Positions 47,201 through 57,116 of a stretch of DNA of 64,000 nt are shown piece after piece (within the stretch, counting starts at the first letter, position 1; each line of letters opens with the position of its first letter). The DNA comes from Oryzias latipes (Eukaryota; Chordata; Actinopteri; Beloniformes; Adrianichthyidae). The DNA is taken from NCBI RefSeq assembly GCF_002234675.1, contig NC_019864.2, positions 10,316,129-10,380,128 on the forward strand, written 5' to 3'. The notes under the pieces were generated by a model. It made no database searches. It was not told where the DNA came from and was given only the letters and a program-made list of their open reading frames with translations. The translations under genes were made by a program, and so were the position numbers.

Positions 47201-50200
47201 GGCGGCCGTGTCGCGCACTCAAGAACGCATGCAGCTTGTAATGGAAATGAATACAATGGAAATTAATAATTAGAACGCAGTAAATTTTTCGTATATCCTT
47301 GCAAGAGGGAAACTTCTGTTGTAGAATCAATGAGGATGTGTTTCTGAAACCGTGTGCGTGTGTGTGTAAGTAGAGGGAGCGCGTGCAGCGTAGAGGGAGT
47401 GACAGCCGCCCGCCGGTGAGAGGCGCCGCGCAGGGAGTGAAGGAGAACAGTAATGGAAGGTTTCCCCCAGAAACCCTTGAAGCGTGAACACAGGACTAGC
47501 AGAAAAAGTAAATTATCAGCAAAGATAAATGTGTTTATTATAGTTCCAATCACGCACCAAATGCAGAACTCTGATTGTAGCCTACTAGCAGGCATGCAAC
47601 AATACTGCTTTGCTAGTTGATGCTAACGTCTCTGAAACGTCTTTGCGGATGCATACCAGAGCCTAGACTGTTCTCTGCCGGACTCAGACCTTCAGCTTCC
47701 TCCACAGATTTTCTAAAGACTGGAGTTCTTTTTTTTTTTTCTTTTTTTTTGAGCTGCTCTTTGTGCCTTTGATCTGCTTTTAGGATCATTTGTTGTACGT
47801 TTCCACGTACCAGTGCCAGGGCAGCGTTCCTTCTTCTCTTTAGGATTTGAGTCGATGCTGAAAAGATGAGAGGGACCTGGTTGCAGAAAAGATGGCGCCT
47901 AACATCATCGGCCGGATGCAGAAATGATACAACTTCTCCTCACCCAAAAGTGCTGAGAATTGGAGTAAAATCTTTATACAAGCTCAAAGAACCGTAACCG
48001 TAAGGGTCCCCAGTTAAAATAAAGCTTTTTTTTAAGCGATAAGGGGGGACTTTCCTGTTCTGGACATCGCCTGTAGCCAGGTGCTGTTGGAGGAGATTCT
48101 AGTTTGGTTCTAAGTGAGTCGACACTTTGTCTCGGTTCTCCCCTCCGAGTCGGTCAAACTTCAGACAGGTCTGCAGGTCTGCGTCCTCCAACACGGGGGC
48201 TGCAGGAGTTCAGTCCCTCTAATTTTCCTGTGTTTGTAACCTCCTGTGTCGTTTTAGACTGACGTTCCAGTCTTCTCATGAACATATAAAGTCCAGGTAC
48301 TGAGGCCTCACATGGAGCCACAGACCAATGGAGACCAATGTGTTATCTTGTGCTTCTTCCATTTGTAGCTTTGTCTCTGACTTCTTTAAGACACTCTTTA
48401 TGACAACTTGACTCTGATTGGTTGATTGATTCCATCAGCAGTTTAGAACCTTCCCTTTTTTCTCTGGAATAATCAAAGATCAAATACTTTTATTACCCAT
48501 TTATAATATTTCTAAAATTTTGACTAAGTTTGAACAAGGCTCCAAAAAGAACCCTAATATCTTAATGTTGCCATGCCAACCAGTGATGTCATGAACTTTT
48601 CTCCCATAGGGCTCCACTGCAGCGTACACCAAAAGCGGCTACTGTGTGAACCGCTTCCCCTCCCTGCTGCCGGGTGGGAACAGACACAACTCTGCTATGG
48701 GAAAAGGTGGGTGGATTTCAGCGCCACGAAACAGAAATACTCCAAAAGATTTCCATAATCTGGGTTTTGATTGTCGTCACGACAACAAAAGAGGGAGAGG
48801 CAGGTGTGGTATAAATTAATAGGTCAAAGGAGAATATATAGGAAATAAAATCGACTTTATTTAAACAAAGAGGTCTAATAATTGATCCACATTAAAACAA
48901 GGCTCACATGTTTTCCGAGTCAAAAAAGTCTCCAACTTAACTGCTACTTTTTCTGTGCAAATATTTAATAATGACTTGTACTGAATTAATCGATCTATTT
49001 TTAGCCCCATATTAAGGTATTTTCAATTCAATTTGTGACATTGTGGCGCAGGACAAGTTCAAATTACAATTTAAAAAGTGGCGTTATGAAGGTTTCCTGG
49101 TATAACAGACTTCCAATCTTCCATGTTACATCACCAAGGAGGTTTTTTTCTTTTCTTTTTTAATCTAGAACTTTATGAAGAATAAAAACCCATCAGGTCC
49201 AGAGTACTCTAATTTAACACACAGAAAATAGAAACACTTCTTAGCAATCTAAAAATAATTGACCACAAACTTCTGTCAATATATGTTGACGTACCTTATT
49301 CCACAGTTTACTGTCCAATGCAAACAGCCCTCTGCGTAGCCCAATAAATCCCCATAACCAGCAGCTCATTAGGCTGTATCCCTTACATAATGGATTAATG
49401 TTTTGGTTTATTTCTGTTAGGAACTACAAAGTTGCATGTTGATGATGTCACAGCAGCAACGACCCTGAACTGCGTACAGGGACACACTTGACGTTGAGAG
49501 CAATGGACGACGCGTTTTCAGCCTAGTTAAATCAACCTCCCTGCAAGTTAAGAGTTGGACTCTTGTTGTTTTGTGGTTTTTTTTAAAACACGAGAAATCG
49601 AATATTAAATGAGATTAATCCAATAAAAATATTGCACTAATTTGTCTGTAATTGATTAATCGCAATCCACGTAATAATTTGACTTTCCCAGTATATGACT
49701 GCAAGTGGATGATCAGAAAAGGAGCAGAGAGCTTTGAGCTGTCCAGCGTATTTTCTACATCGGAAATAAGATCTTTTTCCAACAACATTTTTCATCTGCT
49801 CCTGTTTGACGATTATCTGGATAAGAAATACTCAGAAATGCAATTTTAAGTTTCATTTTCTTAATATATGTCCTCCATCATCAGAAAAATGCCACAAGAA
49901 CATGTTCAAAATACCAAAAACGCCATTTTTGCTGGAGTAGGTCCTAAATAAATAAGCATCGTCATTGTAAATAGCTGATATTCTAACTCTTCAAATGTGG
50001 ACTGACTAAAGAAAAAGCTTTAATGTTGAACCTCTGAAGCCATTCCATCCTGATTACTGTTATTATTGTAGAGACTCAGTATTACATCTATCGCTTGATG
50101 AAAGTGTGATTGATATCTGCTCCATGCAGACTACACCATCTTGGACTGCATTTACAGCGAGGTGGACAGAACCTTCTACATCCTGGATGTCATGTGCTGG

Positions 50201-51901
50201 AGAGGCCATCCGGTCTACGACTGCCCGGTACGACTGCCTTCTCACCTTCATGCAGCCTGGGGCTATGTCAGAATTCTCACCCTAACCAAAAACTATATAG
50301 TGCGGCACTATACAGAGCCCTGAGTTTAAAAATCACTTCAGACACCATGCTCACTGCTTTTTTATTTATTTATTTTTTTAACACGGACATGACGTCATAG
50401 ATTTCACAAAGTTAAAATCTAATTATTATGAGCATTTTGTGACGATTATTTCTAAGTCTTCTTAAGATAAAAAAAAGTTGATAGTTTAATTAAAAAATAC
50501 ATTTAATTACATGTTTTGGGCAAAAATTGTTCCGATGCAATGCATTATGGTCTTTATTGGCAGATCTAGTAAGCATCAATGCACACTGGCTTTTCGCAGA
50601 GACATCTGGGAAATTTCTAGGGCACTGGATTTTGGAATGGTAGATCCAGGCAGCACTGCAAAACGTCGAACGCGCTATATAGTGCACTATGTAGGGGTTA
50701 GGGTGGGAATTCGGACACAGTCTGGGAATGACGGGCAAACACTGGAATTGGTCCAACTGGGTCCTAGCACCTGCCCACCAACATAATCACGCACAAATTT
50801 GAACTCTTATAAAGTCAATACAACTGATCAATTCAATCTTATTTGCATAGCCCAAAATCACAACAACTGTCGTCTCAATGGGTTTTTTACCGGTAATTGT
50901 AATTTAAGAAGATTACTCCTAAAATAGAAAACAGGACAATAAACATCACAAATATTTACAACCTCTGGCTGGATGTGAGTAGTTTTTGTTTTTGTTTTTT
51001 GTAGTTTAACATTGGAGTTGATGGGAAAACTTGAAACCAGCTTAGAGTGGTCATTTAAGGAACTGCAACATTTGAGTTTTTCCTCCTATTGAAAGCAGAA
51101 TGTGGTGGACTTAGTCAGCAGAATCTGGGATGAAATGTACGTTTTGTGTTCCCATCAACAGACGGAGTTCCGGTTCTTTTGGCTCCAGTCTAAAGTCCAG
51201 GAGACAGAGGGGATGTCAGAGATCGCCAAACGCAATCCTGTGAGTCCCCTTCAGGACCTCCCAACTTTTTTTTATTTTTTTTTAGACACTTAAGCGTCAG
51301 AAGTAACGATCTCCTCATCTTACTGGTTGGTGACTTTTGCCAAATCTGAGTGAAAACAGCATTTTTCACTAATACTGTGTTGCTTTGCTGATTTGTTTGG
51401 GCCAACAGTTCCGCTTCGTGAGTCTACAAAGTTCTGAATGCACGCCGGCATCCATTCAAAAGGTTTTGGCTGCAGAATACAGCTTCAGTGTAAGGGCTGA
51501 TCGACAACACACACACCTGTATAGTACACCACATAAAATCCACATCCAACTTCATGCTCGTCTACATTCTGCTGCTGCAGGTGGATGGGCTTCTCTTCTA
51601 TCATCGACAGACTCACTACACGCCCGGCAGCACCCCTCTGGTTGGCTGGCTCCGCCCTTACATGGTGGCGGACATCCTGGGGATGGCGGTTCCCGAAGGA
51701 CCCCTCACCACCAAACCAGAATACGCCAGCCATCAGCTGCAACAGATCCTGCAACACAAGAAACCCTCCAGCGAGGTCCGGCCTGCTGACCAAAGCGGAG
51801 GCTACGAGTTGGAGTACCTGTCCACTCCACGGCTGGACAGCGAGGACACTCTGGAGCTCACGGCTCAGAAACCGAGACGAGAAGCAACCATGGAGGTCTA
51901 A
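41112..51901 (+). CDS. snupn: Snurportin-1, complete, eight coding exons
   Basis: Import adaptor that binds the m3G cap of spliceosomal snRNPs in the cytoplasm and carries them into the nucleus with importin beta. Coding exons: 41112-41269, 41500-41683, 41898-42002, 48610-48706, 50130-50227, 51162-51239, 51409-51489 and 51581-51901, all GT-AG and in phase; total 373 residues (human about 360). Seen: importin-beta-binding segment about 27-66 ([30 protein letters not shown]); an acidic spacer [20 protein letters not shown]; then the cap-binding domain, with the tryptophans equivalent to those that sandwich the cap in human snurportin at W120 (LSEWL) and W290 (GWLRPYM). MCWRGHP and LTTKP are conserved. 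The ATG follows an acceptor at 41103-41104. The gene is divergent from snx33 and upstream of ptpn9 on the same strand. Confidence 0.97.
41500..41683 (+). CDS. snupn: snupn coding exon 2 (rest of IBB and acidic spacer)
   Basis: Acceptor CGTCTCAG; encodes [13 protein letters not shown], the acidic spacer and KLPKHYANQ; donor CAG-GTCAGT. Confidence 0.96.
41898..42002 (+). CDS. snupn: snupn coding exon 3
   Basis: Encodes [17 protein letters not shown] followed by [15 protein letters not shown], with the first cap-stacking tryptophan (W120). Phase 0 at both ends. Confidence 0.96.
42300..42425. repeat. Fragment of the GACCCACTC element family
   Basis: AAAGTCCCACTCTG, TTTAATTATGATTTTGC and GGGACATAGTTTCTACAGAG match in order the left half of the element at 61057-61326. 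Confidence 0.6.
42951..43040 (+). mobile_element. SINE 3' tail fragment
   Basis: TGACTGGGTGAATGGAACTG, GTAAAGCGCTTTGGG and AAAAGCGCTATATAAGTATA are the typical tail of the tRNA-derived SINEs in this window; head and body are missing. Confidence 0.7.
43075..43360. other. CpG-rich patch inside snupn intron
   Basis: About 285 bp with many CpG dinucleotides (CCGGGAGACCCGG; GAGCCGCGGGACGG) in an AT-rich neighbourhood and with no exon. It could be an alternative promoter, an enhancer, or part of a young repeat next to the SINE tail. No protein is recognised on either strand. Confidence 0.45.
44380..45590 (+). mobile_element. L2-like LINE 3' part, interrupted by a MITE
   Basis: The C-terminal end of a LINE ORF2: upstream [20 protein letters not shown], then after the [41 protein letters not shown] and [10 protein letters not shown] frame change precedes the fragment that ends LWNSLPE-like. 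The 3' end at about 45530-45585 has GAATGGTGCTATAGAAATAA, typical of L2/Maui-type LINE tails. The copy is 5' truncated, with stops, and inactive. Confidence 0.75.
44514..44726 (+). mobile_element. TTAA-flanked MITE, copy 6, inside the LINE
   Basis: A full-length 205-bp copy with TTAA on both sides. The LINE frame reads ...CGC CTT TTA before it and continues ACG AGA ACC AGG AAG after it when one TTAA is counted once. This shows insertion into a single TTAA with its duplication. Confidence 0.93.
45655..46046. mobile_element. CTGCACGATA-type MITE, copy 4
   Basis: It contains ATCGTTATCGCGATATCAAG, CCAATCGAATGGACC, TTGCAGTGAAATGGAAATAA and the right end ATATCGTGCAGCCCTA. Same orientation as copies 2 and 3. 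Confidence 0.7.
48610..48706 (+). CDS. snupn: snupn coding exon 4
   Basis: Encodes [20 protein letters not shown] and [12 protein letters not shown] plus one base of codon 182; donor AAAAG-GTGGGT. Confidence 0.96.
48707..50129 (+). other. snupn: snupn intron after coding exon 4
   Basis: 1.42 kb. About 49740-49950 is a fragment of the GACCCACTC/ATATGTCCTCC element family (TATATGTCCTCCATCATCAG, GGAGTAGGTCC). The rest is unclassified. Confidence 0.6.
50130..50227 (+). CDS. snupn: snupn coding exon 5
   Basis: Completes D182 and encodes [20 protein letters not shown] and [12 protein letters not shown]; donor CCG-GTACGA. The last codon is Pro where human has Gln. Confidence 0.95.
50261..50723 (+). 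mobile_element. TAGTGCACTAT-type MITE, both ends present
   Basis: The left end (GTCAGAATTCTCACCCTAAC) and right end (GGGTGGGAATTCGGACACAG) are inverted copies over about 45 bp with mismatches, with internal ACTATATAGTG palindromes. Interior blocks match 13.73 and 55.24 kb. It starts 33 bp after the snupn exon 5 donor. Confidence 0.8.
51162..51239 (+). CDS. snupn: snupn coding exon 6
   Basis: Acceptor CATCAACAG; encodes [26 protein letters not shown]; donor CCT-GTGAGT. Phase 0. Confidence 0.94.
51409..51489 (+). CDS. snupn: snupn coding exon 7
   Basis: Acceptor GGCCAACAG; encodes [27 protein letters not shown]; donor AGT-GTAAGG. Phase 0. Confidence 0.94.
51581..51901 (+). CDS. snupn: snupn last coding exon
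   Basis: Acceptor GCTGCTGCAG; encodes [20 protein letters not shown] then VGWLRPYM with the second cap-stacking tryptophan (W290), [16 protein letters not shown], and a variable C-terminal tail ending EATMEV-TAA. Confidence 0.97.
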   Translation: MDGLLFYHRQTHYTPGSTPLVGWLRPYMVADILGMAVPEGPLTTKPEYASHQLQQILQHKKPSSEVRPADQSGGYELEYLSTPRLDSEDTLELTAQKPRREATMEV

Positions 51902-52326
51902 ACCAGAAGAGTAACGCCATTCGCTGTTTGTGTGGATCTGTTTAAATGCAAATTCTAACTCCATGTAAATGCGCTGCATGCATTTGTATGTTGGGCTGTG
52001 TAGATTATGCAAACAAGCAACACAATTTGGCCTTTGTTGTTGCATATGTCCCCATGCACATAGAGAGATCTGAGGGTCATAAAGGTCATGAAGATCATCA
52101 GTGCTGTCAGTTCATTGCATATATAATTTTCAGTTTTTATCAATTTCACTTCCACAAAGGTTTATTTTAGCGGTTCCGGTATCGGATGAAGAGTTGGAGA
52201 AAAAGGACAAAGGGAGACGGTTGATCAATCTGTCTGTCAGTGACCACCAACAGAGAAACAGACTTTAACTACCTTAAGTATCGCATTTCAAATTGTTTTT
52301 GTTTTTTTTATGTTTTAAAGTTTCCT

Positions 52327-52332
52327 AATAAA
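52327..52332 (+). terminator. Candidate snupn poly(A) signal
   Basis: AATAAA 426 nt after the snupn stop codon, followed by a T-rich stretch. A second AATAAA near 52806 is an alternative. Confidence 0.45.
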
Positions 52333-55239
52333 GGTTTTTTTTTCAAATATGTTTCTTATTTTCAGTCTTTTAACCCGGAAAGGCTTTCAGATTTCGCCGA
52401 CCCCCCCCCCTGGATTTCCCTTCAGTTCATGCAGCTGTGCCGTTGTTCATGCTGTACGGTAAATCATGACTCGGGTGTTCATGCTGTGACTCATCAGCAG
52501 AATTTCTCAGCCCCTCCCCTCTGCACGACTATAACGAGCTCGGCAAAAAAAAAAGAAAAAAAGCATCAACAGGAAAAGACGTGAAAGAGTTGAGGTTGCT
52601 CATTTGAGCGATCTGTGCCAGCACGCAGAAAACGCCGCCTCAGGTGATCCAATCAGCAAACGTCACCGATCCCCGTCTGTTTCCTCAATAGTGTTGTGAC
52701 ACCAGTCTGTCGCCTCCTACACATCTGAATCCCACATTTACAAGAAGATTTTGTTGTCAGTAAAATATTGATGTTTTGGATAAAAGGCCCACAGGAAACG
52801 CTGTAAATAAATGATCACACGTGCAGAAGAGTCCACAGGTTTATGCACCATTGAAACAAAATAGTTTAGTAGCTTATTTACCTCACTACATCTGCATTTT
52901 AAAGAATTTGTGACCAAATCTTACATTTTTAGGCTTTTAGAAATATGTATTATAATAGAAAAGGTAGTTTTTTTTATTTCTATTGACTCAGAATGACTAT
53001 AATAGTTTAAAAGTGTGGCTTTTTGGTTTCTATTATGTATATTTTGACTTGAATTTTTTGGGGATGTCACACATTTGCAGGTTGTTTTCTCCCCTACTTT
53101 TTTATTGTATTTATTTATTTCTTTATTTTTTTGCACTAAGCAAATTAACTGAAAAAGAAAAGCTGCATTTGCTGGAGGAAAGCTGCTTTCTTTGCCCCTT
53201 GCAGCTTCAGCGGAGCAGTGGGACATGCAGACGTGCATCATCTGCTGCACCTCCTCTACGGAACAGAGGCAGGTGAAAATGGAACGTTCTAGCCTTTGTG
53301 TGGAGATCAATCTTGTTTTTTTTTTCTTCTTGTTTTTTTTAAAGCATCCCGTGTAGAAGAGGAAGAAGGATTGCAATCTAGCAAAACTGTGCACCTCACT
53401 TCCAGTATGTAAAAGAATCAAAGCGGCTTTAGCTTTTATAGAGCTCATGTATGATGTCATGAAGTCTTTCTTTTTGGAAAAACTGAAAGCACTTTTTTAT
53501 TTTTCAAAAGAAGAAATCACCTCATCACAGATTAAAATAGTACTGTACATGATTTTTTTTTTTTTTTTTAAAAAGCAGTCTGCGTTTAAAAACAAAAAGG
53601 CGTGTGAAAGAGCAAATTCAATCGTGTGGTTAAAGGCGAGAAGTCAACTATGACTCAGCAGCACACTGATGGCTTTCCAGGAACCCAGCACCTGTCATTG
53701 AACAGTGACACGTTTGAGGCTGCTTTCCGTCTGTCTCTGCAGCGTGCACTCCAGGCGTCTTCTTACAGTTCTCAATGAAAAAACGTCCAACTCCACATTT
53801 TCAGAGATGTTAGCTGTTCTTCTGAATCTTTTTTTAGTAGCTGTCAAAGCGGAGTGAAAGTGTTAAATAGCATTAAAGAAACAAACTCAATCCTCCCCTC
53901 GTGTGATTTTAAATAAAGTTTGGTCCATGTTTTGAACATTTTCTTGCAGCATGCATGCTCCTACAACATTAAACCTGCATTGTTTTTCAAAGTAAAGTCC
54001 CTTGCTTTTAGAGACACTAACAGGTTGATCAGGAGGCTTAGATTCAAAATTGCCAGTGGCAGGACTTTGGAATTTTTTCCTGCATCTTTCTAGGTGAATT
54101 TGGGATGTTTTATCAGCAGGAATAAAAAGGTTTTCCTCGATTCATTCTCCCAAAGGACGTGACGTGGGATGGTTTAACAGGAAGTCTATTGTTGTCCACT
54201 CCCTTTTCCCTTTGCTTTCCAGGCCTGACTTTCTCACGGCTCCTTATTTACCGTTTGCCCATTGTTGAATCTTGTTTGTTGAGCGGAAAGAAAAAAAACC
54301 AAACGTGTTGGGTGTTCTGGTTATTGTTCACCTTTCTCCCAAAAGTACTAAAATAAATTGTCTGCTGGTCCCTGTCTTCATTTAGAGGTTGGCTAAGCAG
54401 CGAGAGAATCTTTGGGACTAAAACTTTTTTGTGGCCGTTTTGCACACAAATAAAAAATAAACGAGATGAGTAAAAAGCTGAATTATCTTGGCTACACTTA
54501 TACTAGACAGATTAAAGCCAGTATTTCAGCTGCTCAATATTTTGTGAATGGTGGGTTTGCAGCAGTTGTCATTAGTTTGTTGGTGCCACCAACTCTAGAG
54601 CCGTAAATTAAGATGGATTATTATAATATGATACTATTAAATTGACAGGGTTGAACCCTCTAACATGTCACTGGAGAAGCCTAAAGAGCACAGGCTCTAT
54701 GATCTACTGTAATTCTTTATGTGATTAGAGTGAATCCACTGATTCTAACACAGAGAAAAGCAATTTTACCTCAGTAAAGCGTTTGCTAAAGTGTTGCATA
54801 TTGGAGCAAAGCTGCTTTTCTTTGCAACAGAATAAGCTGATTGATTGCGTGATGCTGCGTTCACACGAGGCTCGCAAACCTGTGCTCAAGGGGCCATTTC
54901 CAATGAAAGGTCTACGTAAAGGTGCATCTATGCGCATTTTGGGCTCCGTGACCAGATTTCTATGACATTAAGTCTTTCAGATACCGGATAGAGCTGTGAA
55001 AGAAAAAGCCTGAAGCCCGCTGGCCCCCCCAGCCTGAATGTTTGATTGACAGATTCTCCCGAGGCCAAGTTCACTCCTGATTAGCAACGGTAGTTGCCCT
55101 GGAAACGTGACTCAAGCTGACTGGCTCCAAATGGCGGCGGACGTATCGTGGAAAATTAGGGACTGAATAAGCTTCATTGTGCTGGAGCCGGATGTAAACC
55201 ATTGTCTACGGGTGACATCACAACCGCTCTGTCCAGTGA
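52333..55239. other. Intergenic; repeat fragments near its right end
   Basis: No exon is recognised. About 54650-54850 repeats blocks of the TTAA-ended element (GTTGAACCCTCTAACATGTC; CTAACACAGAGAAAAGCA). About 54850-54960 has the TGCTGCGTTCACACGAGG motif. About 55015-55215 is a fragment of the ATTGACT-ended element (GATTGACAGATTCTC; GTTGCCCTGGAAACG). Confidence 0.5.
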
Positions 55240-55560
55240 ATTCCTTCACTACTCACTACATAGTGGACTATATGGCGTGTTTGGCAAACACCGTTTGCCG
55301 TTTTGTAGTGCCGTCCAAATCTACAATTCCTAAATCCAGTGCCCTAGAAATTTCCCAGAAGTCTCTTCAAAAAACCAGTGTGCGTCGATGCTTACTAGAT
55401 TGGAAAATGTAGACCACAATGCATTGCGTTGGAACAATTTTTGCAAAAAAATTCATTTTAATTTCTTTTTTAAATGAACCATCAACATTTTTATCTTCAG
55501 ATGACAGTGGACTCATAAATAATCGTCGCTAAACACTCATAAACGCTCACCTTTTTCATT
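55240..55560 (-). mobile_element. TAGTGCACTAT-type MITE, one end lost
   Basis: CACTACATAGTGGACTATAT at the left; ACCAGTGTGCGTCGATGCTT and AATGCATTGCGTTGGAACAA match the copies at 13.7 and 50.3 kb; the far terminus is missing. Confidence 0.65.
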
Positions 55561-55584
55561 AGGTTTAGCTCTCTGAATGCCTCA

Positions 55585-56385
55585 GCCCCCCCCCCCCCCC
55601 CTGCCTCCACCACACCTCCCCCCTGCTCCTGCTCCCTCTCTCATATCACCTCTCACCCTCATGAACCCCCCCACACCTCCTCACCTTTCACCCCCCTCTG
55701 CTACACCAAACCTATTGGGCCCACAGTTCATCACACCACCCCCCTCCCTCCCTGTTTCTCTGTAACAGCCTGCCAGGTGAAGAAGCAGCTGGAGAAACTT
55801 AACCAGCACAAAGCAGCCGGCCCGAATGGCATCAGCTCTCGAACACTGAGGACCTGTGCCCACCATCTGTCTGCGGTTCTCCAGCATCTCTTCAACCTGA
55901 GCCTCAGACTGGAGAGGGAGCCGCTCCTCTGGAACACCTCCTGCCTGGTCCCTGTACCCAAGAAGTCATCTCCATCTCACCCCAGTGATGTCCGTCCAGT
56001 TGCCCTCACGTCTCATGTGATGAAGGTGCTGGAGAGACTGGTTTTGGCTCAGGTGAGACCGTTGGTGAGCTCTTCTCTGGACCCTCCTGCAGTTTGCCTA
56101 CCGACCCCGTCTGGGGGTGGATGATGCTGTCATCCATCTGCTGCAGCTCACTCACTCACAACTGGATGGTGGTGGAGGCATGGTGAGAATCACCTTCTTT
56201 GATTTCTCCAGTGCCTTTAACACCACCCAGCCTTCTTTACTGGGTGAGAAGCTGCTGCTGATGGGTGCCGGTGCGTCCACCGTCTCCTGGATCACTGACT
56301 ACCTGACAGACAGGCCACAGTTTGTCCGACTGGGCGGCGTCCACAGGGACTCTCTGAAAGGTTTAGGAAAAGCATGATGGAGGCC
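55585..56385 (+). mobile_element. LINE reverse-transcriptase fragment, frameshifted
   Basis: Two overlapping frames carry a non-LTR reverse-transcriptase segment. The first (to about 56124) has KKQLEKLNQHKAAGPNGIS, LLWNTSCLVPVPKK and DVRPVALTSHVMKVLERL. The second (56117-56377) has DDAVIHLLQLTHSQL, ITFFDFSSAFNT and SWITDYLTDRPQFVRLGG. KAAGPNGIS and FFDFSSAFNT are RT core motifs 1 and 3-type of CR1/L2/Rex1-like LINEs. It is frameshifted at the junction and truncated at both ends, before the FADD-type catalytic motif. A C-rich segment lies at the left. Confidence 0.8.
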
Positions 56386-57083
56386 CTTTACAGGTTGAGG
56401 GTAATCATGTTTAGTTTCTGTCTGTTAACAAACCTAAAATGAATGGTTTTTATACTTATTTCAAATGTGTTCAGATATTTGTTTGTGTTTGTAGCTGCCA
56501 GCCACCAACAGTTCTTTTTGTTCCGTCTTTTTCCATTTTTATGAATGGAGGCAGGGTCACTTGTAAAGTTCCGTTCGGAACCGCCAGGGGGTACAGCAAC
56601 ATGCGGAAAGAGAGGAGTAGAAAGCCTCTCGCGCAGCATAAAGGCGACGTTCAGAGGCGAAACCTTGCGATTCGTGGTATGGAGCAGCCAGCGGGTGGCT
56701 GCAGCCCTCTGATCTCTGTCAGGCTAGGTGGGTGAGACGTGTTTCATCGGTTCAAAGCCAGTTATTATCCCCCGAGTTGAAGCAAACCCCCAGCTTTCAG
56801 CCCTGTGTTCTTTGTTGTTTTTTTCCCTCCTCCTCTTCGGGTGAAATCTGACACATCAGCGGCTCTCATCTCTAGTTTGGATGCTGATTCATGCTAATTG
56901 GCCTGCGTGGATAGCAGCAACACATTTTCGGAGGGGGAAGAGGTTCCACTCAGATGTCGTCGGCTGTGAAGGAGCCCTAAGCCTCGACTGTGACACGAGG
57001 AGCACGCGCGCACAGACATCTCCCACTTTATGAGAAGGAGGACGAGGCTGTAGAAAAAGGTCATCGGAGAGCTGACGGGAATC
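56386..57083 (+). promoter_or_regulatory. Presumed ptpn9 promoter and 5' UTR
   Basis: The last about 150 bp before the ptpn9 ATG are GC- and CpG-rich (CACGCGCGCACAG; GTCGTCGGC), as expected for a CpG promoter, and CpG richness continues past exon 1 to about 57470. No TATA box; the start site is not determined. The left part is unclassified. Confidence 0.5.
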
Positions 57084-57116
57084 ATGGCAGCTACTTTATC
57101 GGCGGAGGAGGAACAG
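57084..57116 (+). CDS. ptpn9: ptpn9 coding exon 1 (33 nt)
   Basis: ATG in context GGGAATCATGG; eleven codons ending GAGGAGGAACAG before the donor GTAGGC. The EEEQ end joins ATRQFLEE exactly as in the family. Confidence 0.9.

Larger units (their letters stand above)
42003..48609 (+). other. snupn: snupn intron after coding exon 3, 6.6 kb
   Basis: It holds a SINE tail, a CpG-rich patch, an L2-like LINE interrupted by TTAA MITE copy 6 and a CTGCACGATA-type MITE, all listed separately. About 46565-47601 looks retroelement-like but was not assigned. No nested gene is seen. Confidence 0.8.

Noticed and set aside
46565..47601. LTR-like segment with TGTTG...CAACA ends
   Set aside because: Ends are only 5 bp, flanks show no target duplication, and AATAAA-type signals occur on both strands; not enough to call.
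51485..52045. 186-codon minus-strand frame
   Set aside because: Antisense to the last snupn exon; shadow only.
55577..55765. Proline-rich 62-codon frame
   Set aside because: Low-complexity C-rich tract at the left side of the LINE fragment, not a gene.
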